Positions 43,786-52,876 are shown, counted from the stretch's first letter. The stretch: 55,278 nucleotides of DNA from Caldalkalibacillus thermarum (GCF_014644735.1 NZ_BMKZ01000007.1:1-55278); one strand, 5' to 3'. The notes: generated by a model not told the origin, from the sequence alone. Made by a program: numbers and translations.

Positions 43786-44775
43786 ATGAGCACATTCCGG
43801 GCACTTGTGGTCAACAAAACAGATGAATCTTTTACAGTGGGAATTGAAACATTGTCCCTGGATGACCTTCCTGAAGGGGAGGTTACCATACGTGTCGCCT
43901 ATTCCAGTGTGAACTATAAGGATGGGCTGGCTGTCATTCCCAATGGTAAAATTTTGACCCGTTATCCCATGATTCCGGGCATTGACTTGGCGGGGACGGT
44001 GGTCCGGTCCACAGACCCCCGTTTTAAAGAGGGGGATGAGGTCATTGCCACCAGTTATGACATCGGTGTCTCCCATGAAGGGGGCTTCAGCGAATATGCA
44101 CGGGTTAAAGCGGACTGGGTGGTCCCTCTGCCAGAAGGCCTAACGTTGAAGGAAGCGATGGTTTTGGGAACGGCTGGGCTTACGGCAGCTCTTTCTGTAC
44201 ATGAGCTCGAAGCGCATGGCATCACCCCCGATAAAGGTCCTGTGTTGGTGACTGGCGCCACCGGTGGAGTGGGCAGCCTGGCTGTGGCCATGCTGGCTAA
44301 GCGGGGTTATCATGTGGTGGCCAGTACTGGTAAAGAGACGGAACATGGTTATTTGCATCAACTTGGAGCAAGGGAAATTATTCACCGCCAGGAGTTAACA
44401 CCTGAAAAGATTCGCCCCCTTGATAAGCGCCGTTGGGCCGGGGCAGTTGATCCTGTCGGCGGAAAAACACTGGCTTATGTGCTTAGCACAATGGATCATG
44501 GAGGAGCAGTTGCTGTCAGTGGGTTGACAGGCGGAACGGAGGTCAACACAACGGTTTTTCCCTTTATTCTGAGAGGCGTCAAACTGTTAGGAATTGATTC
44601 AGCTTATTGCCCCATGGCGTTGCGCCGGACCATTTGGAAGCGTCTGGCCAGTGATCTGAAACCGGATCACTTGGCTGACATCACAGAAGAGATCACTTTA
44701 GACCAGCTTCCGGAAACCTTGGACCTCATTTTGCAAGGAAAGTTGCGCGGACGTAAGGTGGTTAATCTGCAATAG
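43786..44775 (+). CDS. YhdH/YhfP family quinone oxidoreductase (acrylyl-CoA reductase type)
   Basis: The 329-residue protein is a zinc-free medium-chain dehydrogenase/reductase. It has SSVNYKDGLA, YPMIPGIDLAGTV, the NADPH-binding VTGATGGVGSLAVAMLAKRGY and an adenosine ribose loop (ASTGKETEHGYLHQLGA). E. coli AcuI of this subgroup reduces acrylyl-CoA to propionyl-CoA; YhfP is the B. subtilis relative. No zinc ligands are present. GGAGGGAGCG precedes the ATG. It stands alone downstream of the divergent YeeE/YedE gene. Confidence 0.92.
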   Translation: MSTFRALVVNKTDESFTVGIETLSLDDLPEGEVTIRVAYSSVNYKDGLAVIPNGKILTRYPMIPGIDLAGTVVRSTDPRFKEGDEVIATSYDIGVSHEGGFSEYARVKADWVVPLPEGLTLKEAMVLGTAGLTAALSVHELEAHGITPDKGPVLVTGATGGVGSLAVAMLAKRGYHVVASTGKETEHGYLHQLGAREIIHRQELTPEKIRPLDKRRWAGAVDPVGGKTLAYVLSTMDHGGAVAVSGLTGGTEVNTTVFPFILRGVKLLGIDSAYCPMALRRTIWKRLASDLKPDHLADITEEITLDQLPETLDLILQGKLRGRKVVNLQ

Positions 44776-44831
44776 AAGCAGTAACCGTCCATTGTACAAG
44801 ATGGGGATCACATGGATTGACTGGGGCATGC

Positions 44832-44972
44832 CAGCTTAACCCCGCAGGCGGCAGGTTCACTCTGGCCACGATGTTGATCCCTGCAGCTATTATTTACACC
44901 GCCCATACTTGTGCCTTCAGCCGCGTTATATATCGTTTCTTTGTTCCTGTTAATATGGCACAGCTGTGGTGA
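44832..44972 (+). other. possible fragment of a membrane protein gene
   Basis: The frame ending at the TGA at 44972 reads FTLATMLIPAAIIYTAHTCAFSR followed by VIYRFFVPVNMAQLW, which looks like part of a real membrane protein rather than random sequence. There is no start or upstream part in frame. I do not recognise it. It lies between the YhfP-type gene and the response regulator gene. Confidence 0.25.
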
Positions 44973-44993
44973 TTGAATAAGGGTGTTGATCAG

Positions 44994-45710
44994 ATGTATC
45001 GCGTGTTAATCATTGAAGATGACGACAAAATCCGGGACCTGCTTGCTTCATATCTTCATAAGTATGACTTTAACGTAAGTGTTGTGGAAGATTTCCGGCA
45101 CATTAAAGAGACTGTTCAGCAACTGTCCCCCGATCTGATTTTGTTGGATATTAACCTTCCCTATTACGATGGCTTTTACTGGTGCCGCATTATCCGCACT
45201 TTCTCTTTGGTCCCGGTTATTTTTATTACGGCCAGAGCAGGGGAGATGGACCAAGTCTTGGCGCTTGAAAATGGAGGCGACGATTATATTACCAAACCTT
45301 TTCACCTGGATGTGGTGATGGCCAAAATTAAAAGTGTGTTGAGGAGAACGTACGGAGAATATAACGCACATCTGCAAACTCGTCGTGTTCTCCGGGTTCA
45401 GGATCTTACCCTTCATCTGGACAAACATCAACTGGAGTGGAAAGGGAAAAAGGTTGATTTAACACATAATGAGGCTATACTCTTACAAATGCTCTTGGAA
45501 CAATATGATTCAATTGTTTCCAGGGAGAGGTTACTCACCGCATTGTGGGATGACGAAACATTTGTGGACGACAATACCTTAACGGTCAATGTGACACGGG
45601 TACGCAAGAAGCTGAGGGAGCTTGGTGTTCCAGAAGCCATTCAGACTCACCGTGGCAAAGGGTACCGCTTCACTCTCCAGCAGGAGCACCGGGGGGAAGA
45701 ACATGTATAA
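44994..45710 (+). CDS. response regulator of a Bce-type two-component system
   Basis: The ATG at 44994 with AAGGGTG upstream gives 238 residues. The receiver domain has the acidic pair EDDD, the phosphoacceptor Asp in LILLDINLPYYDGF (near residue 52) and the Lys of TKPFH. The C-terminal OmpR-type winged helix has DDNTLTVNVTRVRKKL and THRGKGYRF. Relatives are BceR, YxdJ and PsdR, which switch on neighbouring ABC transporter genes when cell-wall-active peptides are sensed. The stop overlaps the kinase start by eight bases. A matching operator lies at 46783. Confidence 0.9.
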   Translation: MYRVLIIEDDDKIRDLLASYLHKYDFNVSVVEDFRHIKETVQQLSPDLILLDINLPYYDGFYWCRIIRTFSLVPVIFITARAGEMDQVLALENGGDDYITKPFHLDVVMAKIKSVLRRTYGEYNAHLQTRRVLRVQDLTLHLDKHQLEWKGKKVDLTHNEAILLQMLLEQYDSIVSRERLLTALWDDETFVDDNTLTVNVTRVRKKLRELGVPEAIQTHRGKGYRFTLQQEHRGEEHV

Positions 45711-46785
45711 CAGCAAACACTTGAAAGATCTAGGATTATTTATAAAAGACCGCTGGTTGCTGATTTTGGCCTTTTTTCTCCAACTTGTGCTGGTGGTTGT
45801 TACCGTTCAACTTGAATTGGTGTTACAATCTGCTGCCCTTCCCCTCTCTGCCATCGTTTACCTTGTCCTGCTCTCCTTGGTTATTCTGACAATCGCTTTG
45901 ACCTGTGAGTATCTCAGGCAAGCGCCGTTCCGTCGCCGTTTGCAACAAGCCTTAGACCACCCTGTATCAGTTGAGGAAGCATTGGTGCTTTCCGGGAGCG
46001 TCTCTTCTGAACAGCAAGCCATGGAACGGCTGTCCAAACAGTGTTACCGCCGCTATGTTCAGCAGCTTGAAAGCATCAAGGAACGGCATGAACAGCATCT
46101 GACCTTTATTAAACAATGGGTACATCACATGAAAACACCGTTGAGTGTCCTGCATTTAACATTTGAAGCAATTGAAAAGGGACATCAGCACTTCTCTGAC
46201 GAACTGCTGCGAAACGTACAAGAAGAATTGGAACGGCTGTCGGAAGGGCTACATATGATGCTCCATACGGCCCGGTTGGGTCAATTTGAAGTCGATGTGC
46301 ATATTCGGCAGGTGGATCTGGAACAAATGGTCAAGGAGGAAATCAACAGCTTAAAAAATACCTTTATTCGCTCTCAGGTCTATCCAAAACTGGAAACAAC
46401 TGCTGAACAGCTGTATGTGGAGAGCGACCAAAAATGGCTGTCATTTGTGATCAGGCAAATTTTAACCAATGCCATAAAATACTCATACCAAGATCACCCC
46501 ACAACCGTCACGTGCCGTCTGGAAAAGAAAAGAGACCTGATTCAACTCACGATAGCTGATGAAGGGATCGGCATACCGCCCCAGGATTTAAAACGGGTCT
46601 TTCAGCCTTTTTTTACCGGTGAAAACGGGCGAAAAAGGAAATCATCCACCGGGATGGGTTTGTATCTGGTCAAACAAGTGTGTGACCGCTTGGGACATGG
46701 GGTAACGATTCATTCCGTGGAAGGACAGGGGACTAAGGTGACAATTTCATTCAAGGTCTTATCCATTTATAAGGATGTCAGGTGA
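45703..46785 (+). CDS. intramembrane-sensing histidine kinase of a Bce-type system
   Basis: The ATG at 45703, with GGGGGGAAG upstream and overlapping the regulator stop, gives 360 residues. Two closely spaced transmembrane helices (about residues 18-37 and 46-67) leave almost no outer loop, as in BceS. The DHp domain has WVHHMKTPLSVLHLTFEAIE with the phosphorylated His, and the ATPase domain has ILTNAIKYS, DEGIGIPPQDL and TGMGLYLVK. Such kinases do not sense the peptide directly but the activity of the partner ABC transporter, which lies just downstream. Confidence 0.92.
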   Translation: MYNSKHLKDLGLFIKDRWLLILAFFLQLVLVVVTVQLELVLQSAALPLSAIVYLVLLSLVILTIALTCEYLRQAPFRRRLQQALDHPVSVEEALVLSGSVSSEQQAMERLSKQCYRRYVQQLESIKERHEQHLTFIKQWVHHMKTPLSVLHLTFEAIEKGHQHFSDELLRNVQEELERLSEGLHMMLHTARLGQFEVDVHIRQVDLEQMVKEEINSLKNTFIRSQVYPKLETTAEQLYVESDQKWLSFVIRQILTNAIKYSYQDHPTTVTCRLEKKRDLIQLTIADEGIGIPPQDLKRVFQPFFTGENGRKRKSSTGMGLYLVKQVCDRLGHGVTIHSVEGQGTKVTISFKVLSIYKDVR

Positions 46786-46796
46786 CAAAAATGTAA
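46783..46796 (+). promoter_or_regulatory. BceR-type operator
   Basis: TGACA-AAAA-TGTAA fits the published consensus TnACA-N4-TGTAA for Bce-type regulators. It overlaps the kinase stop codon and lies about 55 bases before the -10 TATAAT at 46851. It would control the transporter genes apart from the regulator and kinase genes. Confidence 0.75.
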
Positions 46797-46827
46797 GGTT
46801 GAGGGTCAAATTTGAAAGGAAAATCGA

Positions 46828-46856
46828 ACGCTCTGCCAATCTCCGGCGATTATAAT
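46828..46856 (+). promoter_or_regulatory. promoter of the Bce-type transporter genes
   Basis: A perfect -10 TATAAT at 46851-46856 is preceded at 17 bases by ACGCTC, a poor -35, as expected for a promoter that needs an activator bound at the BceR-type box upstream. Confidence 0.55.
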
Positions 46857-46905
46857 GGAGACGTAAACAGGGAAAGGAATTTGGACAGATGAAGGAGTGG
46901 CAGTC

Positions 46906-47664
46906 ATGCTTGTTCTTAAAGCAGAGCGTTTAACCAAAGTATATGGCGGAGGAAAGTCGTCTGTCTTACACAAAGCGCTGAACAATTTCAGCCTGGAGGT
47001 GGAAAAAGGGGAATTTATCGGCGTCATGGGGCCATCAGGAAGTGGAAAAACGACGTTGCTTAATATCTTAGCCACCCTCGATGAGCCAACCTCCGGAGAG
47101 ATTGAAATCAACGGAACCAATATCAAGGCGATCAAACGACATCAACTGGCAATCTTCCGGCGGCGTGAATTGGGCTTTATTTTTCAGGACTATAATTTGC
47201 TGGACACCTTAACGGTTAAAGAAAACATTATTTTGCCCTTGGTGCTGGATGGGATCAAACAAAATGAAATGGAGCGGCGGGTTGAAGACATTGCCAGGTT
47301 TCTGGGAATCGAAGGGATTTTGGACAAACGGCCATACGAGGTGTCCGGAGGGCAACAGCAGCGGGCTGCCGTGGCCAGGGCCATTATTCACCAGCCTTCC
47401 GTTATCTTGGCCGATGAACCAACCGGAAACTTGGACTCTAAATCCTCCAAACAGGTGATGGAAGCTCTGCAAGCGCTCAATGCAGAGAGACGAGCGACGA
47501 TCATGATGGTGACACATGATCCGTTTGCGGCCAGCTACTGTCAGCGGATCGTTTTTATCAAGGACGGGGAGATGTTTGCAGAATTGCATCGGGGCAGCAA
47601 CCGCCAGGTCTTTTTCCAGCAGATTATGGATACCTCCAGCGCCTTGGGGGGTGAGTCATCATGA
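46906..47664 (+). CDS. Bce-type ABC transporter ATP-binding protein
   Basis: The ATG at 46906, eight bases after AAGGAG, gives 252 residues. All ATPase motifs are present: Walker A GPSGSGKTT, Q-loop FIFQDYNLLD, signature VSGGQQQR, Walker B VILADEPTGNLD and the switch His in MVTHD. The sequence is of the MacB/BceA type, which pairs with a FtsX-like permease. BceAB-type transporters free lipid-II-cycle intermediates from antimicrobial peptides such as bacitracin. It overlaps the permease gene by four bases. Confidence 0.93.
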   Translation: MLVLKAERLTKVYGGGKSSVLHKALNNFSLEVEKGEFIGVMGPSGSGKTTLLNILATLDEPTSGEIEINGTNIKAIKRHQLAIFRRRELGFIFQDYNLLDTLTVKENIILPLVLDGIKQNEMERRVEDIARFLGIEGILDKRPYEVSGGQQQRAAVARAIIHQPSVILADEPTGNLDSKSSKQVMEALQALNAERRATIMMVTHDPFAASYCQRIVFIKDGEMFAELHRGSNRQVFFQQIMDTSSALGGESS

Positions 47665-49583
47665 CCTTCAGGCACATCGCCCTGAAAAATGTGTGGGGGA
47701 ATTGGCGGTCGTACACCGCATATGTGCTGAGTGGTATCGTCATGGTGTGCATCTTTTATATGTTTGCTGCCTTTGTGTTTCATCCGGACGTGCTGAACGG
47801 GAATATCAGGGGCGCACAGTATGTTCAACAAGGATTGGAGGCCGCTCAATATATTATTGTTGCTTTTGCTTTAACGTTTTTGCTTTATTCCCAGGCTCAT
47901 TTTCTGCGCGCCAGAACTCAGGAGTTCGGGATTTATGCCCTGTTTGGCATGACACCTGGTCAGTTGGCCCGCTTGATGGTGTATGAGCAAGTCCTTCTGT
48001 CGCTCGTTATCATCAGCTTTGGGACACTGTCCGGTGTTTTGTTCTCCAAATTGTTTTTTCTGGTCTTAAGTGTTTTTCTTGAAGTGGAACCGCCCATCGC
48101 CTTCAGGCTGGTTCCCCGGGCCTTACTGATAACGGTAGGCGGCTTCTTCTTGCTGTATCAAGTGGTCAATCTCTATACCGCCTATCGTGTGTTGAGGCTG
48201 AACATTATTGAGCAGTTGAAAGAAAGCCGCAAACCGCGTCTCTATCCTGCTTTGTCCCGATGGAAGACAGCAATTGGCCTGTTGTGTCTTGGTGGGGGTT
48301 ATGGCTTAGCTTACAGAGCCGATGCATTGACAATGATCCCTTGGTTTGTTCCTATTGTTGGCTTAGTGGTCATAGGGACGTTTCTCTTGTTTAGCCAGGG
48401 TAGCGTCTTTATTCTGGATAAATTGAAACGAAGTCCTGTTGTGTATGCGAAAGGAACCTGGTTGCTTACTTTATCCCAGCTTATTTACAGGATGAAAGAC
48501 AATGCCCGCATGCTCGCTATAACCTCTGTTTTGATGACCGTAGTTTTGTCCGCCTCAGGAACATTGATCGTTTTTTATTTTAATCTCAAAGAAGAGATTG
48601 TCGATCATAATCCGCAAACGATTACCGTATATGAACGGGGACTTCATTCCAGCGAAGTGGTAGACCGTGAAGCTTTGAAACGGGTTTTGCTTGAACATGG
48701 AGCAATCATAGACAGAGAAGAAGTGATGGTTGGTATTCCTGTTCCTTTTGATTTTCCTGGTTTGCCTGAGCGGACAGGAATGATTGTGTCCAACAGTGCT
48801 TACAATGAGCATACCCATAAAATGAAAGATATTGATGAAATCACCATTGAACAGGGTCATGTTGCTTTTGTCTATCCTTATCAAGAAGTGCAAATGAAAA
48901 TGGTGAACGAGGGAGAAACTTATACATTTGATATTGGCAACCAAACGGTTGAACTGGTGATGGCTGATCAGTTGTTTGGAGCTGTCACGACGCCCAAGTA
49001 TGCGGCCACTTTTCTATTTGTTGTCCATGATGAGGATTTTGAACAGCTTCGCCGCTTGGTCAACGACGACGAACTGTTTGTTGTTTACGGATATGAGTTG
49101 GCCAATTGGGAAGAGAGTTTGGAAGCGGTTAAAGCAGCGGAAGCGTTGGTGGAAGAAGACAAAGACAACTATTTTAGCCAGCGCGTGGAATCCTATGTTA
49201 ACATGAAAGCATCCAGTATGTTGACCTTGTTTATTGGCTCGTTTATCAGTGTTTTGTTCTTTATTGCCACACTCAGCATTTTATACTTTAAGCTGTTTAC
49301 AGAGTATCAGCATGATCAGCAACATTATGAGCAGTTGCGGAGGATTGGTTTAAGCGACCAGGATTTTAACCGGATAACCGCTCTACAAATGATCGTCATC
49401 TTTTTCCTTCCCTTTGCCGTGGGTGTGCTGCATGCTCTTTTTGCTTTCAAAACATTAAGCAATGTGCTGGCATCTAATGTTTATATAGGCTTAATGTGGG
49501 TGGTAGCCGGTTTTCTAGTGTTTCAGATCATTTACTTTTTCTTGGCTAGACGTCTCTACCGGTATCAACTGGCCAGACATTGA
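47661..49583 (+). CDS. Bce-type ABC transporter permease
   Basis: The 640-residue protein has the BceB layout: four N-terminal spans (one FtsX domain), further spans to about residue 310, a large outer domain of about 200 residues (about 320-520), then three more spans with LFIGSFISVLFFIATLSILYFKL. The outer domain is thought to contact the peptide target complex and to relay flux to the kinase. It starts within the ATPase gene (ATGA overlap). The bacitracin-type specificity is inferred from the family; the actual ligand is not predictable. Confidence 0.92.
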   Translation: MTFRHIALKNVWGNWRSYTAYVLSGIVMVCIFYMFAAFVFHPDVLNGNIRGAQYVQQGLEAAQYIIVAFALTFLLYSQAHFLRARTQEFGIYALFGMTPGQLARLMVYEQVLLSLVIISFGTLSGVLFSKLFFLVLSVFLEVEPPIAFRLVPRALLITVGGFFLLYQVVNLYTAYRVLRLNIIEQLKESRKPRLYPALSRWKTAIGLLCLGGGYGLAYRADALTMIPWFVPIVGLVVIGTFLLFSQGSVFILDKLKRSPVVYAKGTWLLTLSQLIYRMKDNARMLAITSVLMTVVLSASGTLIVFYFNLKEEIVDHNPQTITVYERGLHSSEVVDREALKRVLLEHGAIIDREEVMVGIPVPFDFPGLPERTGMIVSNSAYNEHTHKMKDIDEITIEQGHVAFVYPYQEVQMKMVNEGETYTFDIGNQTVELVMADQLFGAVTTPKYAATFLFVVHDEDFEQLRRLVNDDELFVVYGYELANWEESLEAVKAAEALVEEDKDNYFSQRVESYVNMKASSMLTLFIGSFISVLFFIATLSILYFKLFTEYQHDQQHYEQLRRIGLSDQDFNRITALQMIVIFFLPFAVGVLHALFAFKTLSNVLASNVYIGLMWVVAGFLVFQIIYFFLARRLYRYQLARH

Positions 49584-49658
49584 GATCATAGACTGAGGTA
49601 CTGTTATTGTAAAGAAGATTAGAAACGCTAAGGAATCAGGAGAAAAAGAGGGATACCG

Positions 49659-49860
49659 ATGATCAAAGGCATTAATCATCTTACTTTTTCCGTTTCCGAT
49701 TTGGAGAAGTCTGTTCAATTTTATCAGGAGGTGTTTGGGGCAAAGCTGCTCGTAAAAGGCAGACGAAGATGGCCATAAATTTGAATTTCACACCGGCACA
49801 TTACAGGACAGATTGAACTATTATCGTGCAGAAAAGCCTCATATGATTTTCTATGATTAG
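49659..49860 (+). pseudogene. fosB: collapsed fosB-type fosfomycin resistance gene
   Basis: The 5' end encodes [34 protein letters not shown], the first third of FosB, including the metal-binding His7. In another frame the 3' end encodes [17 protein letters not shown] and [13 protein letters not shown], the exact FosB C-terminus with the Glu metal ligand. About 80 middle residues are missing. At the join the bases GGCAGACGAAG read acceptably in both frames (KGRR and ADED), which hints at deletion between short repeats. FosB adds bacillithiol to fosfomycin; this remnant cannot. Confidence 0.88.
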
Positions 49861-49926
49861 AGGCAGGAACCGATGACCAGACTGAAGGGTAGACAGCTCC
49901 GAATTGAAAGAGAAGGATGTGAATGT

Positions 49927-50658
49927 ATGGGAACAGACAAGCACCGCATCCGTCAAATGGTGTGGGACAAAATGGAGCAGGAGAAAGTGGGCCGTTTTCC
50001 TTTTCCACTCCAACATCGCATTCCCAACTTTAAAGGGGCGGAACAGGCTGCCCATCATCTGACCCAACTGCCTGTCTACAAGCAGGCCAAGGCGGTGAAG
50101 GTGAATCCGGATGCACCCCAATTGCCGCTCAGGACTCAAGTTTTGATCGACGGCAAAACGTTGCTCGTTCCCACCCCGCGGCTCAAAGCAGGATTTATCC
50201 AAATAAAACCTGAATGGGTACCAAAAGGAGAAGAACGAAAAGCAGCCAGTTTAAGCCATATGCAATCCTATGGCCGGGAGCTGCCTTTGTCTGAACTGCC
50301 CAGCATTGACTTGGTTGTGGTAGGCTCTGTGGCGGTGAACCGTGACGGGCGCCGTGTAGGCAAGGGGGAAGGCTATGCAGACCGGGAATATGCCATTTTG
50401 CGGGAACTGGGGCACCCTCCTGTTCCGGTGATGACAACGGTTCATTCTATCCAAGTGGTTGAAGACAGCATTCCAATTGATTCTTACGATCTTACGGTGG
50501 ATTTCATTGTTACTGAGCAAGGCGTTTTAGAGACTAACTCTCCTTATCCCAAGCCTGAAGGCATCGACTGGGAACGGGTGACCGAAGAGGAGAAGCAAGA
50601 GATGCCCGTGCTAGAAGAGGTGTGGAAGTTACAGCAGGACAAGAAACATCGGATCTAA
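49927..50658 (+). CDS. 5-formyltetrahydrofolate cyclo-ligase-like protein
   Basis: The ATG at 49927 follows AGAAGGATGTG. The 243-residue protein has the long version of the MTHFS fold: RIRQMVWDKMEQEKVGRFP, TLLVPTPRL, DLVVVGSVAVNRDGRRVGKGEGYADREYAIL and VHSIQVVEDSIP. GRRVGKGEGYADRE matches the substrate and ATP loop of 5-formyl-THF cyclo-ligases, but the group is distinct from the short canonical enzyme and resembles MTHFSD-like proteins, so activity is uncertain. Confidence 0.8.
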   Translation: MGTDKHRIRQMVWDKMEQEKVGRFPFPLQHRIPNFKGAEQAAHHLTQLPVYKQAKAVKVNPDAPQLPLRTQVLIDGKTLLVPTPRLKAGFIQIKPEWVPKGEERKAASLSHMQSYGRELPLSELPSIDLVVVGSVAVNRDGRRVGKGEGYADREYAILRELGHPPVPVMTTVHSIQVVEDSIPIDSYDLTVDFIVTEQGVLETNSPYPKPEGIDWERVTEEEKQEMPVLEEVWKLQQDKKHRI

Positions 50659-50694
50659 CATCAAAGCAGTAACCAAGAAAAGTTTTTTCAACAT
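50629..50694 (-). CDS. 21-residue hydrophobic peptide or truncated signal peptide
   Basis: On the minus strand AAAGGAGGT stands six bases before an ATG at 50694, and TATAAT lies further upstream near 50755. The frame encodes MLKKLFLVTALMLDPMFLVLL and stops inside the 3' end of the formyl-THF ligase gene. The ribosome site is perfect. It may be a small gene, but a start and signal peptide of a gene whose remainder was deleted is just as likely. Confidence 0.4.
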   Translation of the reverse strand: MLKKLFLVTALMLDPMFLVLL

Positions 50695-50940
50695 TTGTAT
50701 ACCTCCTTTTGATTTCAAACCGGCACAACCTTACCGGCGTGTAGTTTGTATTATAGGGGGCGTTTATGATCAATTTTTAAGCGGTCTGTGAACGGATTGT
50801 GATTAATGTGAGAAAAAAATTTGATCCTTACCGGTGCAGTAATCAAAATTTCATTGTAAAATAGGAAAAAAGGGTTACGAGACTCCCTTTGGTCATTATC
50901 CGTCTAAGTTAATGACTTCAAGATTAAGGGAGAGGAAAGC

Positions 50941-51591
50941 ATGTTTGACATAGGCAGAGTATTTTTTATTATCCTCGCAGGAAGCGGCCTGCTGATTATT
51001 TCTTACCTTTCCGGTCTGGGGTTGCACACGGTTGCTGAATTCATAGGAATAAGCTTGAATGGCAGCACTGTTTCCATTGTGGTCCATGGATTGCTGATCA
51101 ATCTTGTGCTCTTGCCAACTATATTCCATCTTAACCGGAGGGTCATCAATAAGAAGATTGAAACGATATTTCCCCTTGAGTCGTTTCATAAACTAAGTAA
51201 AAACGATAAGTTGTTCATCGCCGGTCTCTTACACAAACAATATAAAAAGCTCAATCAACACATTTACAAGCTGCTGAAAGAGGAGAAGGGGCGAGGTAGC
51301 CCTGTCGGCCGTAAAGAACTCTCTTTTCTTTTTAACCGGCGGGATTTGTCCAGATATTTCTGTAACAAAATTGCCAATGAAAAGGAATTAAGCCGGCCTG
51401 ATCTTGAGATTTTAAACCTGTTATTCGATCCTGATCACCAAGTGAAGTTTGAAGTGATCCATCTCAGCAGGCTGCATGTGGAGTATCGGAACAAACCTGA
51501 AGAAAAATTAGAGAAGATCAATGAACTAAAGGCATTGGGGTATAAGTTTTTAGATGGATTTGGGTTCATAAAAGTGCACTATAAAAATTAA
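50941..51591 (+). CDS. membrane protein of unknown function
   Basis: The 216-residue protein has two N-terminal transmembrane segments (about residues 6-26 and 40-62) and a basic, helical cytoplasmic domain of about 150 residues with ELSFLFNRRDLSRYF and PDLEILNLLFDPDHQVKF. GGGAGAGGAAAGC precedes the ATG. I do not recognise the family. It stands alone, with a hairpin after its stop. Confidence 0.65.
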   Translation: MFDIGRVFFIILAGSGLLIISYLSGLGLHTVAEFIGISLNGSTVSIVVHGLLINLVLLPTIFHLNRRVINKKIETIFPLESFHKLSKNDKLFIAGLLHKQYKKLNQHIYKLLKEEKGRGSPVGRKELSFLFNRRDLSRYFCNKIANEKELSRPDLEILNLLFDPDHQVKFEVIHLSRLHVEYRNKPEEKLEKINELKALGYKFLDGFGFIKVHYKN

Positions 51592-51636
51592 TCATTTGTC
51601 AAACAAAACAAAAGGGCGGATATATGTGTTATTAAC

Positions 51637-51663
51637 GTAAAGCTTGGCTTGGCCAGGCTTTAC
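51637..51663 (+). terminator. hairpin after the membrane protein gene
   Basis: GTAAAGC and GCTTTAC pair around a 13-base loop that can pair further (GGC/GCC). It is followed by TTGTTAG only, so it is a modest terminator. Confidence 0.55.
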
Positions 51664-51718
51664 TTGTTAGTGTGTCTTTATGTAAAACCTTTATACCAAA
51701 AAAGAAAGGAAAGAAAAC

Positions 51719-52876
51719 ATGGAGCATTTAATTAATGCCAGAGTGAGAAATATTCAAATCTCAGGCATCCGTCAGTTTTTTAACAAAGTGGCTCAATACC
51801 CGGATGCCATTCAGCTGACCATTGGGCAGCCAGACTTTTCCACCCCCGAACATATTAAACGGGCTGGCCAGCAAGCAATTGAAGCTAATCAAACCAGTTA
51901 TACAGCCAATGCCGGCTTACCCCAGCTGCGGGAAGCGGCGGCACGGTTTGTGGAAGAAAAATATGGTCTAAGCTATGATCCGGCCACAGAAGTGGTGACG
52001 ACCATTGGTGCCAGTCAGGCCATCGACATCACACTCAGGACCATTTTGGAGCCGGGGACGGAGGTTATTTTGCCCGGACCGGTTTATCCGGCCTATGAAC
52101 CTCTCATTCGCTTGTGTGGAGCAGAACCTGTTTATGTAGATACGAGAGACACACAGTTTAAAATCCGGGCAGAGCGTTTGGAGGACAAACTGACCGAACG
52201 GACGCGCTGTGTAATTTTGCCCTATCCCTCTAATCCGACAGGTTGTGTCCTGGATGCCTCTGAAGTAAAAGCGATTGCTGAAGTGTTGCAAGAGCGGGAT
52301 GTGTTTGTGCTCTCGGACGAAATCTACAGCGAATTAACTTATGATCAGCCCCATGTTTCCATTGCTTCTATTCCAGGGATGCGGGAAAAAACCATTGTGA
52401 TCAACGGCCTGTCCAAATCCCATGCCATGACCGGCTGGCGGATTGGCTTTGCCTTTGCTCCCGCCTATCTGACTCAGCATATGTTGAAAGTTCACCAATA
52501 CAATGTGAGTTGTGCCAGTTCCATCTCTCAACACGCGGCCGTTGAAGCTTTGACCAATGGTAAAAATGACGCCCATGTGATGCGTGAAGCATATCGCCGC
52601 CGCCGGGATTATGTCTATAACCGGCTGGTTCAGATGGGGATGGATGTAATTAAACCTGAAGGAGCCTTTTATTTGTTCCCGTCCATTAAAAAATACGGGT
52701 TGTCTTCGTCTGAATTTGCTCTGAAACTGCTAGAGCAACAGCAGCTGGCCGTGGTTCCGGGGGATGCGTTTTCTGCCTACGGGGAAGGGTTTATCCGTCT
52801 TTCCTATGCCTACGGGATGGATGTTTTGGAAGAAGGTTGCAGGCGTCTGGAGCAATTTGTGTCCAGCCTGTCATAA
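51719..52876 (+). CDS. patA: aminotransferase PatA (N-acetyl-LL-diaminopimelate aminotransferase type)
   Basis: A fold-type I PLP enzyme of 385 residues, closely like B. subtilis PatA from start (NARVRNIQISGIRQF) to end. It has TIGQPDFSTPEHIK, TIGASQAIDITLRTIL, PYPSNPTGCVL, LSDEIYSELTYD and the PLP-lysine in NGLSKSHAMTGWRIGF. PatA takes part in the acetyl branch of lysine and diaminopimelate synthesis. AAAGGAAAG precedes the ATG. It is followed by a methyltransferase fragment and msrA. Confidence 0.92.
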   Translation: MEHLINARVRNIQISGIRQFFNKVAQYPDAIQLTIGQPDFSTPEHIKRAGQQAIEANQTSYTANAGLPQLREAAARFVEEKYGLSYDPATEVVTTIGASQAIDITLRTILEPGTEVILPGPVYPAYEPLIRLCGAEPVYVDTRDTQFKIRAERLEDKLTERTRCVILPYPSNPTGCVLDASEVKAIAEVLQERDVFVLSDEIYSELTYDQPHVSIASIPGMREKTIVINGLSKSHAMTGWRIGFAFAPAYLTQHMLKVHQYNVSCASSISQHAAVEALTNGKNDAHVMREAYRRRRDYVYNRLVQMGMDVIKPEGAFYLFPSIKKYGLSSSEFALKLLEQQQLAVVPGDAFSAYGEGFIRLSYAYGMDVLEEGCRRLEQFVSSLS

